Below are positions 27,053 through 36,800 of a stretch of 64,000 nucleotides of DNA, in pieces. A program made the translations under genes and the position numbers. Under the pieces are notes generated by a model. The model did not search any database. It saw only the letters and a program-made list of their open reading frames with translations, and was not told the origin of the DNA. The stretch is from Zonotrichia leucophrys gambelii (lineage: Eukaryota; Chordata; Aves; Passeriformes; Passerellidae), in NCBI RefSeq assembly GCF_028769735.1, contig NC_088169.1:41020729-41084728 (forward strand), read 5' to 3'. Positions within the stretch are counted from its first letter, which is position 1. Each line of letters starts with the position of its first letter.

Positions 27053-27366
27053 CTCTTGACGCGGATGATCTGGTCGCGCATGGGTCGGATGTCCTGGAAG
27101 CTCTGCTGGTTGACCAGGCTGTAGACGAGGATGAAGCCCTGCCCGTTCTTGATGTAGAGGTCCCGCATGGAGGCGAACTGCTCAGTGCCCGCCGTGTCCA
27201 GGATCTCCAGGACGGAGGGGGAGGCGTCCACCTCGATCTCCTTGCGGTAGAAGTCCTCGATGGTGGGGTCGTACTTCTCGATGAAGGTGCCGGTCACGAA
27301 CTGCACCGTGAGCGCCGACTTCCCCACCCCGCCCGAGCCCAGCACCACCACCTTGTACTCGCGCAT
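27053..27366 (-). CDS. RAP2A: RAP2A coding exon 1 (N-terminal half of the Ras-related GTPase Rap-2a)
   Basis: This exon encodes residues 1-104 and two bases of codon 105. The start is ATG at 27366-27364, giving [10 protein letters not shown], the family start. Motifs are the P-loop GSGGVGKS (10-17), switch [10 protein letters not shown] (32-40) with the Rap2-type Phe39 in the effector loop, and DTAG (57-60) followed by Thr61, the Rap-family residue where Ras has Gln. The exon ends AAGAG before donor GTGACT. Together with exon 2 it forms a complete 183-residue GTPase. I recall two conservative differences from mammalian RAP2A, Ala48 for Ser and Arg94 for Lys. Third codon positions are nearly all G or C, in contrast to exon 2. 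The reading frame stays open upstream to an ATG at 27843, but homology strongly favours this start. Confidence 0.97.
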
Positions 27367-27662
27367 CCTCCCGCCAGCGCGGACCGCCCGCCCGACCCGC
27401 ACCTGCCGACGGCCCCTCCTCACCCCCCCGCCATCGGCCGCCCCGCCCTGTGCCCGCCGCCGCAGCCGCCTCCGCTCCGCTCCCCGCCCGGCGGATGCTC
27501 CGGGCCGCCGCGGCGGCTCCTGGGCGGCGCTGCCGGCGGCGGGGCCGCGCTCACGGGCTGCGGCGCGGCCGGGGTGGGGCGGCGGCCCCGCCTCCTCCTT
27601 CCCGTGTCGCCACGGCAACAGCCAACGGGGCGGGACGGGGGAAGAAAGAGCGGGGAGGAGTA

Positions 27663-27698
27663 GGAAGAAGAAGAAGAAGAGGAGGAGGAGGAGGAGGG
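27663..27698. repeat. GAA/GGA triplet repeat in the RAP2A 5' leader or promoter
   Basis: On the plus strand a GAAGAAGAAGAAGA block changes to a GGAGGAGGAGGAGG block. On the RAP2A sense strand this is a pure TCC/TTC pyrimidine tract about 300 bp upstream of the ATG, within the CpG island. Such mirror-like polypurine tracts can form triplex or slipped DNA and are often length-variable. Confidence 0.85.
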
Positions 27699-27713
27699 CG
27701 GGCTCCGCCCCGT

Positions 27714-27719
27714 CACGTG
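27714..27719. promoter_or_regulatory. E-box CACGTG, proximal copy
   Basis: A perfect palindromic CACGTG in the context GTCACGTGGC, about 350 bp upstream of the RAP2A ATG. The context fits USF/MYC/TFE-type bHLH-zip sites and is close to the CLEAR motif. Site identity is seen; occupancy is inferred. Confidence 0.5.
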
Positions 27720-27755
27720 GCGCGCCCCCCTTCCTGCCCCCGGGCGCGGCGGCCG

Positions 27756-27761
27756 CACGTG
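27756..27761. promoter_or_regulatory. E-box CACGTG, distal copy
   Basis: A second perfect CACGTG (context GCACGTGATG) lies 42 bp (four helical turns) from the first. Paired E-boxes at this spacing inside a CpG-island promoter are a plausible bHLH-zip module. Confidence 0.5.
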
Positions 27762-27910
27762 ATGCCGGCGGGCGGTGGCGCCGCTGTAGCCCGTGCCCCT
27801 TCCACTTCCCTTGTCCCCTCCGGTGCCGTCGCCCCGGGCACACGGCGTCCCCCGGCCCCGCTCCGGGCCGGCTCCGAGCGGGGAGGGCCGGCGGGCGGGG
27901 GCGGGCCGGG

Positions 27911-27915
27911 CCAAT
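27911..27915 (+). promoter_or_regulatory. CCAAT box (NF-Y type)
   Basis: The string GGGCCAATGGGAG is a good NF-Y site in the upstream part of the island. It reads CCAAT on the plus strand, so it is inverted relative to RAP2A and would equally suit a divergent plus-strand start. Confidence 0.45.
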
Positions 27916-27977
27916 GGGAGCGCGGGCCGGGCGGCCGCGGTTCCGCTTCCCGGGCGGCGGGAGGCGGCCCCGGCGCG

Positions 27978-28410
27978 GTAAGTTCGGGCCGCTTCGGACC
28001 TGGCGGCTTCCCGGCCCTGTGGATCCCGCTGCTGCGTGTAAAAGTCAGTGGGATTCATCGAACCCGTGGCGGTGATCCGGCGCGCGTTAGATCCCTGTGG
28101 GCGCACTGCGGTCTGGGCTGCGCCTGCAGGGGGGCGGCCGGAGGTGTTTGTTGGCACTGGGTGCCTGCCAGCCTTCTCTCCCCCTTCTGATAGAGAGAAA
28201 GGGCCAGAAAAAGTGGTGGTACATTTTGGGAAAAGTGCTGCATCAAAACAGATAGGAAATGAAGATGATTGATGGGATAGAATTCACAGTTCCTCCCAGG
28301 AACTGATATCACTCCGGAAAGATGCTCACACTTGTATGCTTGCCTGTCTGCTATGAGACAGTCTCCTTAACGCTTCTTTTTTTCTTTTTTACCTTCGTTT
28401 TTTTCCTCAG
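27978..28410 (+). other. Candidate intron of a divergent plus-strand transcript
   Basis: A near-perfect donor, GCG|GTAAGT at 27978, lies on the strand opposite RAP2A inside its CpG island. A strong acceptor, a long T-rich tract ending TTTTCCTCAG at 28410, follows 433 bp later. The pair could define a spliced promoter-divergent lncRNA. No polyadenylation signal or further exon was confidently placed, and no expression evidence is available. Confidence 0.2.
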
Positions 28411-28635
28411 TCATAACTGGCTAGAATTATTTGATACAGGGAGTAAAAACTTTGTTTCCATTAGAGGGTTGAAGGTCAGCCAGAGCCCTTATTCTGCTGT
28501 TCAGATGCTTTCTGAGAAAGCTTTCTGGCTGTCAGAAATGAGCCCAGACCTGGTGCTGTGTTTTTCTTGTTCTGCTGTTCTTCCCACTGCATCTGAAGCA
28601 AGGCCTGAGGTGTCGGCCTGCTTTCCAAGCAAGTC

Positions 28636-28702
28636 TTGTTCTTTTCTCTTTTTCTTTTTTGTCTTTTTTTTTTTCTTTTTCTCCTTTTTCTCTTCCTTTT
28701 TG
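28636..28702. repeat. Pyrimidine (CT/T-rich) tract
   Basis: About 65 bases of almost uninterrupted C and T on the plus strand, with T runs up to 11. It is low-complexity sequence just outside the CpG island and creates spurious Phe/Ser-rich open frames. Confidence 0.8.
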
Positions 28703-29225
28703 GCTTGTTTTCATGTTTCCAAACCTAACAGTAGCAGACGTATTAAGGGCTTTTTGGAGCACATTTGTCCCTGTCCAAGTCTTCCAGTTAAATGCTTGCC
28801 AAGTGCAGTATTTTAGGCTTTGCAGTGTTTTGCTTGGGTATTCTGTTTGGCTTTTCTTCTGTGTGTTTTTGATTCTTTTTTTTTAAATTGCAAAGCTTCA
28901 AAACAATTTTTTCTTAGTAGGATGGCGATAGCTTTGGAGCATCTAGGAGAAAGAAGATTATCTGCCAGCTTCTTGCAATTCCCATGTCCAAAGCTGCTGT
29001 AGTAAACTGGAAACCACACATATTTGAGTGATTTAAATATGTCAATACCAAAGAGGTAGACAATTTTTTTACAGGACTGTCAGAATTCATTTGTAAATAA
29101 TGCGGAGCCTGGTCAGAACTGAGTAATAGTTTCAACGAATGACCTAATTTCTGTTGGTGACTTGAGGCCTTCAAGTATTAGAAAAGAGCCTACAAGAATG
29201 TGTAATATCACAGAATACAAGATAC

Positions 29226-29326
29226 TGTACAGATTAATAACTATTGTACAGATTAAATAACTGTAACTAATTAATTAACAGTAAGAGATTAATTAACTGT
29301 AACTAATGTACAGATTAATAACTATT
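29226..29326. repeat. Mosaic AT-rich tandem repeat
   Basis: The string TGTACAGATTAATAACTA or a close variant occurs at 29226, 29245 and 29307. A partly palindromic AACTAATTAATTAAC block is repeated between them. This is a degenerate local amplification. Confidence 0.7.
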
Positions 29327-30258
29327 TGTAGTGTGAATCCAGGAACCCTCCAGCAGAGTAATGGAGTAATGGGAAAATACCTGGATTTATTAGTCAGTGA
29401 AAGCAGGCTGCCAGTTTAACATGGTTGTGAAAAAGCTGAGTGTGACAGTGGTGTGCACACAGCCAGGCTTCTGGGTGACTGGTGAGACATTACTGTATAC
29501 AGTTCTGATAAATCATGTCCAGGAAAGAGCAGTTTGTGCACAAGTACTTCCAGGAGGGTTACTGGAGATGAGAACAAAGCTTATCTACAAGAGGCTCTGG
29601 GAATATTTGTTTGATTAACCTAGGAAAAGCAAATGCAGGGAAGGGTTATGAGTAACCAGTAAGGCAGGGTGGAGTCAGGCTCAAGTGAGTAGGCATTTAA
29701 CCTAATGAGCAACACTCATGGGAGAGCACAGATCTAAACTGATAATAACTAGATAGAAAACTAAGCCCTGTCTCAGTGCAGTGAGGGTTTCGTCTTCCAT
29801 GAAGAACAGTGGACTTATCTAACAGGCTTTAAAATGTGTTGTGCATCAGAATAGGAAGATTATATGTAATTACACAAAACAGATTTAAGTGATCAATGTT
29901 GGAGGGAGGAGTTTTGAGCCTCCCCAACTCATCCTGAGACCAGAGCAACTTCCTGATGTTCAGCAGAAAAAAAGCTGTCAACTACTGGTTCATGATGGGG
30001 AGGGTGGGAAGGCCACAGTTCAGAAAGAGGTACCAGGAATGCTCCCACTAAGGAGATTTACAGCCAAGTCTTCAGTCTCTTAGATTGGATGGGCAGCAAA
30101 ATGTTATTTTACTTAATAGTGTATGCAGGGACCTAAGAAATGTAGAAACTGGAAATACAGAAGGATAGTGTATATAGAGTATGGAGGATGTAAAAGAAAA
30201 TGTAGGATGGTCAACAGGAGGAGGTGCTGGATGGTGTGAGTGTTCCTGAGGATCTTGC

Positions 30259-30308
30259 CATATCTGTTCTGAGGCTGAACATCCATATCTGTTCTGAGGC
30301 TGAACATC
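30259..30308. repeat. Perfect 25-bp tandem duplication
   Basis: Two identical adjacent 25-bp units (30259-30283 and 30284-30308), each starting CATATCTGTTCTGAGG. With no mismatches the duplication is probably recent and may be polymorphic. Confidence 0.9.
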
Positions 30309-33300
30309 TTGTCATTGCCCAGTGCTGTTTTTCTGAACTTCATTTTTGATTGTAACTCATCTGACAAGAACAACAGCGCTGAAAATTCACCTAATAAGTG
30401 CTGGAGGCTTAGCCCTAAAAACAAATACAGTGTCAGTTATGTGGAGTTATTTATAGTGAGGTGGAGAACATGGGGTCATTTAGGTACTGCCAGTCTGTTT
30501 TTATTGCATGTTGCTTATACTTCTGTTCTTCCTTACTGAAGAACGGGAGAAAAAAACCGAGGTAATAAATTGCAGGGAAAGAGAAACTTCCTGCCATAAA
30601 AGATTGAATCGGGCAAGGCTTGCCAGGCAAATATCTCAGCCCACAGCATGCTTTCCCAGCGTGACTTCCTTTGTAGCTTCTCACAGGAGACTCCAGAGTC
30701 ATCTAGTCCCCCTGTGCTGTACAGCTGGGCTTTTGCCGGCTTCCTAGGATTTAGAAACTTCAGTTTTATTGCTCACTTCTCAAGTCTTTTTATGTCTTGT
30801 ATCGAGCTGTCTTATTTCAAGCTTCAGTGGCCTGCGGCTTACCGCACTCTTTTATGGTAGCCTGGAGTTTCTCAGTAAATATTGCATTTTTATCTTGCAC
30901 AGCAACCAACACACTGGTTTGTAATTTTTTTGCTAGCTATTGTAGCCTGTGACTGTGCATTAGGGTATGTATTTAAAAGAGGAAAATGGCCTCTTTTATC
31001 TATTTCCATTCTAGAGCTAGGGTTTGCCAATTCTTCACTGTTAACAGTATCAGTCACAAGATGTAGCAGCATGAAAAATGGGGGAAGCTGTAGTTCCCTC
31101 CCTCTGAGAGCTGATGATGGGCTTCTGACCCTGAAGTGCAAGAAAATGTGAGAGATAAAGCTGTCTGTGCTACAAACTGTTCTGGTGTCCATTTGTTTTC
31201 CATGGTCAAGTGTTCTTTTAAGTGCTTATTAGTAGAAGAACATGATTTCCTGTCCTTGCTTACCATCATGTCTTTACATTCAGGCTGTCAGTTTCTCCTC
31301 ACTGTGTGTCATTGCAGTATTTAGGAAGTGTTAAGGATTAAGATTTTGTTTAGTCCTTAATATTTCTTGCTAGATAAATTGTCTTGTTAGTAGTGTCCTT
31401 AAAGTTGTTAGCAAATTGAGGATGCAGCTAGCTGCAGTGGAAGGTGGCTGACTTGGCTTACCCTGTTCTTAGCACTTTAGCACCTTACCAGATGATCAGA
31501 CTGGTAATTTCCCTTTCACACTAGCAGTAAAGTTGTCCCATTCCTTTACCAAGTGCAAAATTATAAATGTTTGACACCTTTGTTTGCTTTCTAGGTGAGA
31601 GCAGGAACTATCTGGATGTACCTGTAAAGGTGAAGGAGGCCGGACCTCCTCTGTCATGTCTGGCAGCAGTTGGGTGGCAGCTCAGGTCGCCCTAGAGCCC
31701 ATCAGTGACAGCCAGCACCATCTCCAGCCTGCTGGAGGGACGAGGATTTGGGATTTAACTTACCACACTGGAAGAGCATGTTACAGAAGCAAGGGTTCAT
31801 TAACCTCTCTGCTTGGGGCTTTTTGTTTTGTTCTTAAGCAAATCTAAGCCCTTGTTTTGGAAGGTACGGTGAGTGTGCTTTGGTTTTGTAGTGGTGAAGC
31901 CTTGTGTGAGCTCTGAGTGAATGACTTTTGTCTCTGTGTCTAGCCTCACTGAAGCCAGGGGTGCCAAGATGAGATAGCAGCCTCTCCACAGACCCCACTG
32001 TAAGGAAAAGTCAAAATCTGCAGTGATGAATTACAGTCATCATTACTTGTCTGCATTGGCTGGAGCTGGCAGTTCCCTGTGTGCAGGGATTCACTCCCCT
32101 GTGCCATGCTGGGCTCAGCACCCTAAGCTGGTAAATTAGGCTGATCTTCCAGGGTAGCAAGTGTGATGGTCGTCAGTATTGCTATGCTTTAGTTCTGGAA
32201 CCTGGTTTTGGGAAGAGAATTCACAAAGCTGAGGTAAGCTCTAGGAAATTCTTGGCAAAACTGGGACTTAAGCACTTGGATTCCCAGCGGCCAAGCATGC
32301 TGAGTGAGGAGATTTTAAACCAGATGATTGGAATGTTCTTTGGGCAACTCTTTTCTGCTCAGTTTTAATTGCTTATAGCCTTCACTTAAGCACATTTAGA
32401 GTCAGAGAGCCAAAATCTGAAGTGGGCTCTTGTACTTCCTGTGATCCATAGGGGTGAAGGCAGACCCTGGAAGCTGGCTCTGTTACCTCCCCAGCTCTGC
32501 CCAACCCCACACTGCCTTTCTCTCTCTGACACCTGTGCTGGGCCATTTCAGCTCACTGAATTTGTAGAAAGTGAACCCAGACTATATATACAAATATATA
32601 TACAAATACAAATAGTTTTATAATTCCTAGCTGCCAGGGGCTCAGCCATGAAAGAAGAACAGAGTTAACTCTGTTAACTCTCACAGCGTTAACATCTTCA
32701 ACTTAAAACAGTTTAACCCCCACCTATTGATTCCCAGGAGGCTGTTTTGTGTTGTGAGGGAAAACAAATGAGATTACATTCCAGCAGAACGAGATTCAAT
32801 TAATGTGTTTTCCCTTACAACTAGAGAGGACAACCAGTGTGAACACAATTACTGTGGCTTCACCAATAGATACTCATTAAATTGCTGTACCTGCCACTTT
32901 CAATTGTGTGATCCAGTCCCCAGGGTTTGGGTTCTTCCGGTTTTTTACAGTTTGAAAGAGATGGAGACAATAGGACTAGACATACCAAAGTCTTTTCTCA
33001 GTCATAATTTAATTTTCTAACCAGAAAGGAGCATTAAGGTAGCTTCAGTCCCATGGGTTTATTTCAAAACTTGATAGGTCTGCAGATCCCCATAGCTTTC
33101 TCATTATTGATGTTTCCTAACACTGCAGGTTAACTGTTAAAGGAAGGGGATCACTTGTTGAGGGGTAGGAATGATGAGTTTTTAACTGTTTTATGCAGTC
33201 AGTTGCCCATCCCTGTCGTGTATTAAGGTCATTGTGTTTAATTGAAGATGGTGGTTAAATTAAAAAAGAGTAATTGCTCCTGGCCCCTCTTTTTACTAAT

Positions 33301-33825
33301 AGTGAAAATTTGATAAACCATTCCCCAAAGTGCCTGGAAATCAAAGTGAAAATAGTATGAATTAGCTTGTGACCTGATTTTTAGTTATTTTATTTTTGTT
33401 TTCAGTGGTTTTGGTGGACTTTTGCTGATGTATTATGGCATTTCACAACAAAGTTTTCCTTGCTTCCCATAAAGCAAATGAGAAACCTTGATGGTGCAAT
33501 TAATTTTAATTAAAACTTCCACTTAAGTATTTCCTAAGTTTTGTAAGAAATACTCATCACTAATAAGTTAAATAGCTGTTGTTCAGATGTAAAAACAGGG
33601 GGAGTCAATTTCAAGGTACAAAAAACACAGCAAAATAAACCAAAACCAGGTAATTTATTATTCTATTTGACTCTGCCACTCTTTCTTCTTATGATGTTTA
33701 AAAATAAATCAATTTAATCACCAGACTTAAGGGAAAGCTAAGATAATGATAGTCTGTTTTTATTAAGATACAAAAGTTTTGCAATATCTGTCATAAGTCA
33801 GCCTTTTTTTTTGAGTAAGACTTAA

Positions 33826-33889
33826 AATAAGTCCTTCTTTATAGTAATAGAATAATGGTAATAGTAATAATAAGTCCTTCTTTATAGTA
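33826..33889. repeat. 43-bp-period partial duplication
   Basis: A 21-bp core starting AATAAGTCCTTCTTTATAG occurs at 33826 and again at 33869, with AT-rich trinucleotide-like filler (TAATAG, GTAATA) between. Confidence 0.75.
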
Positions 33890-36800
33890 TAGTAATGGTA
33901 TAAGCATCAGGGACATTATACTTGTAGACATCAATAAATATTACAGTTACAATAATATTTGCTTGTTATGTGGTTATTTTTTGCAAAATATTCAGAACTG
34001 AAATTGTAAAGTCTCTTAATTGCTCTGAGTTACACTGTAAATTAAAATAAGATTTCCAATGTGCTTTTCACAGAAAAAGGGGAAGCATTTAATCTTGATT
34101 TCACATAATCCAATCATAACTTGGATGAATTCAATTTAGTACATGAACTAAAACCGAGTAGGTGATTTTGGTGCATATCCAAAGGGCTGGGTTTGTTCTG
34201 AATGTTTGGATTTACATCATCTGTCCTGGTGGAGTTGGTTGCTGTGCCGAGCAAGGCAGTCACAGTGGGAAGGAGCTGGGGAGGGTCCCTGAGGAGAGGC
34301 AGGTTAAAGGGCGCTGCTCACTGCCTGGGGGGGTGACAAGACCCAGCTGCCACTTTGCCAGCAGGTGCTGACCCTGTCTGTGTACTCAAGGAGGGGGACA
34401 AATGTTCAGTAACTTGTCTCTTTCTACATGGAGGTCTGGAGTTTCTACTTGCAGGAGCTTGTGGAGCCCAACCTCTTAATTAGTGGAAGTTTTAACTTAA
34501 TGCTTCAGGATCATGTGGTTTATATATGATCTTTATCAACATAGGAGCTACTGACTGCTGGCCTTCAGAGATAAACATTAAGGGCCTGAAAATAATTGCC
34601 TCCCAACATTGACTATTGAGTTTGCCTTTTGCTCTTCAGTTATTGTTGCTTTTTGCTGCTTTGTGATAGATTGTTCAGATTTTTTAACAGAAACTAGGAA
34701 TCTCATGTTTTTGATGCCAGTAGCTGATGCTTTAAGACAACCCAATATCATAAATTTATGATAAAATCATCCTGAGGCTAAAGAAAAGATTCATGCGAGG
34801 AAAATGTAAAAGGAGCTGAGTTTGTGAGGTGTACAAAGCTCTCATACTCTTCTTTAGGTCTTCAGTGCTGTATGTGAATGTAACACTGTGACTACAGTTT
34901 TCAAGCAGCCTTTCAGAGGTGCGTTACAGTGGGAGGTCTGTGCAAGCAGGAGATCTGCATATCCTACTCTAGGAACCACAGCTCATTTGCTTGAGGAAAA
35001 TAATACAAAGAATTATCTCCTGCCCCTCTTGGCATTTTCTCTTGGGCCTTCAGTGAGAGCTGATACAATTACAGGTAGATGCTTGCAAAAAAAATTTGGG
35101 AGCAACCCACAACGCACCAATCAAATCCATAGTGTTGAATTTTTCTAGAATTCTTTTGGGACTTTCATATAGATCTGGCCCCACTGCACAGAGATTAACT
35201 TTATCAGGATAGCTTTTCTGGGACAGATTCCAACAATATTTCCTTGTGGGTTTGGGATGAACACACTGGGCATATTAGATGACTGAGGAAAATGCTAGAA
35301 CTACTCCATGACAGTCTTCTCAAGGTGGTTAGTGTCTAGTCATGACTCTGGAAAAAGAAATCATCAATTAGGTGATGTATTTTTATCAGGTAATATGATG
35401 GCTTTCTCTATGCAGAGGGAGACATTAACCAAATTAGTGGTACTGCAGCCCTCTAATGTTCTCTTAAACCATACAAATCAGCCACCACCTGTCTCGTTAA
35501 GGACCAGCTTTTCATAAAATACTCTTATAAGCAAAGTTTAAAAATTATTAAGAGGATGCTGGAAAAATTGGTGTCGCATTTTAAAAAGTGATAATTCAAT
35601 TTGCATATGTTGTCTAAGTACCTCTGTGTGTGTGTATGTAGTTAAGACAGAAAGGAGATTAAAAAAAAGTCTTTGCTGCAGTGTTTTCCATGGACTTGAA
35701 AACCTTCAGCCAGTGTCTCAGTTCCTATAAATTGGTATAAACTCCAATAGCTTAAAGCTGTGTTAGTTTATGTGACCCAATGAGGTGACCTCTGGGATTT
35801 GTGGGACCACTGTATAAGTACCAGAGCCTTCAACCTGCCAGGGTCAAAATAAATAATGCCTTTGGTACAGTCCTGTCTCCATGCTTACATTTTACTCCTT
35901 GATTTAAGCAACATCATGTGAAGCAGAGCAGGGCTAAGGGAGCCTTCAGCAGCTCTGCACCTGTCCCCAGCAAAGCCCTCACCAGGCTGTTGCCATTTTC
36001 ATCTCGCAGATGGAAACTGATGAAGAGAGAAGCTGTGTCCTTACTGTGGCATTAAAAATGCACTTTGTGGACAAAAGAGGCAGTGGCAGAGCTTTCCAGA
36101 GCTAAGTGAGGGGCAAACCCTTCTGGGGAACATCTGACATGACAAGAAAGCTTTGTTCCTCCAAGCCCCTCACTTGCCTATGGAGTGACACAGAAGCAGG
36201 TGGAGAAATACTCCTGCAGTGCTGCAGCTGTGCCCCTGTGCCCACACAGATGCTTCCTTTGTGTCAGGACAAAACAAATTAAATGGTCTCCACCTCTACC
36301 TGTGCAACGTGCCCCTCTGCAGGGGTGGGTGGATGGACACTCAGGGGTGGAGCTGGGCAGGCTAAATTGTTATGGATGTAAATGCCTGAAGAAAATTGTT
36401 CTGTTTAAAATTGTTTTCTTTTTCCCCTGAGATAGAAAAGGCAGTGATTATAAACGTTGGCACTTTTTGCCAATCCAAGCTTTATCCAGAGGAAAAATGC
36501 AGCAGTCTGGGAGGTGCCAGGGATGCTCCTGGCAGGAGTAGCAGAGCACAGAGCCATTCTTCCCTGCAGTAGGTTTGCTGCACTAGCAGGCATAGCTGCA
36601 GGCTGCTAGCATCATAAACCTACTTTCGTTTCATTAAAACAAATGCAAATTTTGCCTCTAAACAGATATAAAATGCTCTAAAAGAGTCTTGGGCTTTTTC
36701 TGACATGGGAAAGATGCAGTGAGCTAAACCCTGTGTCCTGTGCCCGTGTGGGTAAATGTGTGTGGAGAGACACCAGGAAAGGCTGAGGAGCAGTTGCTGG

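Larger units (their letters stand above)
26600..28170 (-). promoter_or_regulatory. RAP2A: RAP2A CpG island: promoter, 5'UTR, exon 1 and start of intron 1
   Basis: A sharp jump to very high GC and CpG density spans about 1.6 kb centred on RAP2A exon 1, with AT-rich DNA on both sides. This is the usual architecture of a housekeeping-type, TATA-less vertebrate promoter. GC boxes (GGGCGGG and CCCGCCC) recur, and no TATA box is evident at a sensible distance. The transcription start cannot be placed from sequence; it probably lies between about 27450 and 27950, upstream of the ATG at 27364-27366. The boundaries are by eye. Confidence 0.85.

Noticed and set aside
27367..27843. In-frame N-terminal extension of RAP2A by 159 codons to an upstream ATG
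   Set aside because: The extension is Arg/Ala/Gly-rich GC-driven sequence with a Leu/Phe run from the triplet repeat. The [10 protein letters not shown] start matches the family exactly.
26449..28190. Multiple 150-270 codon open frames on both strands in the CpG island
   Set aside because: Extreme GC content suppresses stops. Only the RAP2A frame shows family motifs and correct splice phase.
28322..28816. 164-codon plus-strand frame rich in Phe and Ser
   Set aside because: Its content comes from pyrimidine and poly-T tracts and there is no domain or splice support.
35760..35900. Possible solo LTR (TATA-like TATAAG followed by AATAAATAA about 35 nt later)
   Set aside because: I could not define terminal TG...CA ends, a target-site duplication or a family match. 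The motifs alone are too weak.
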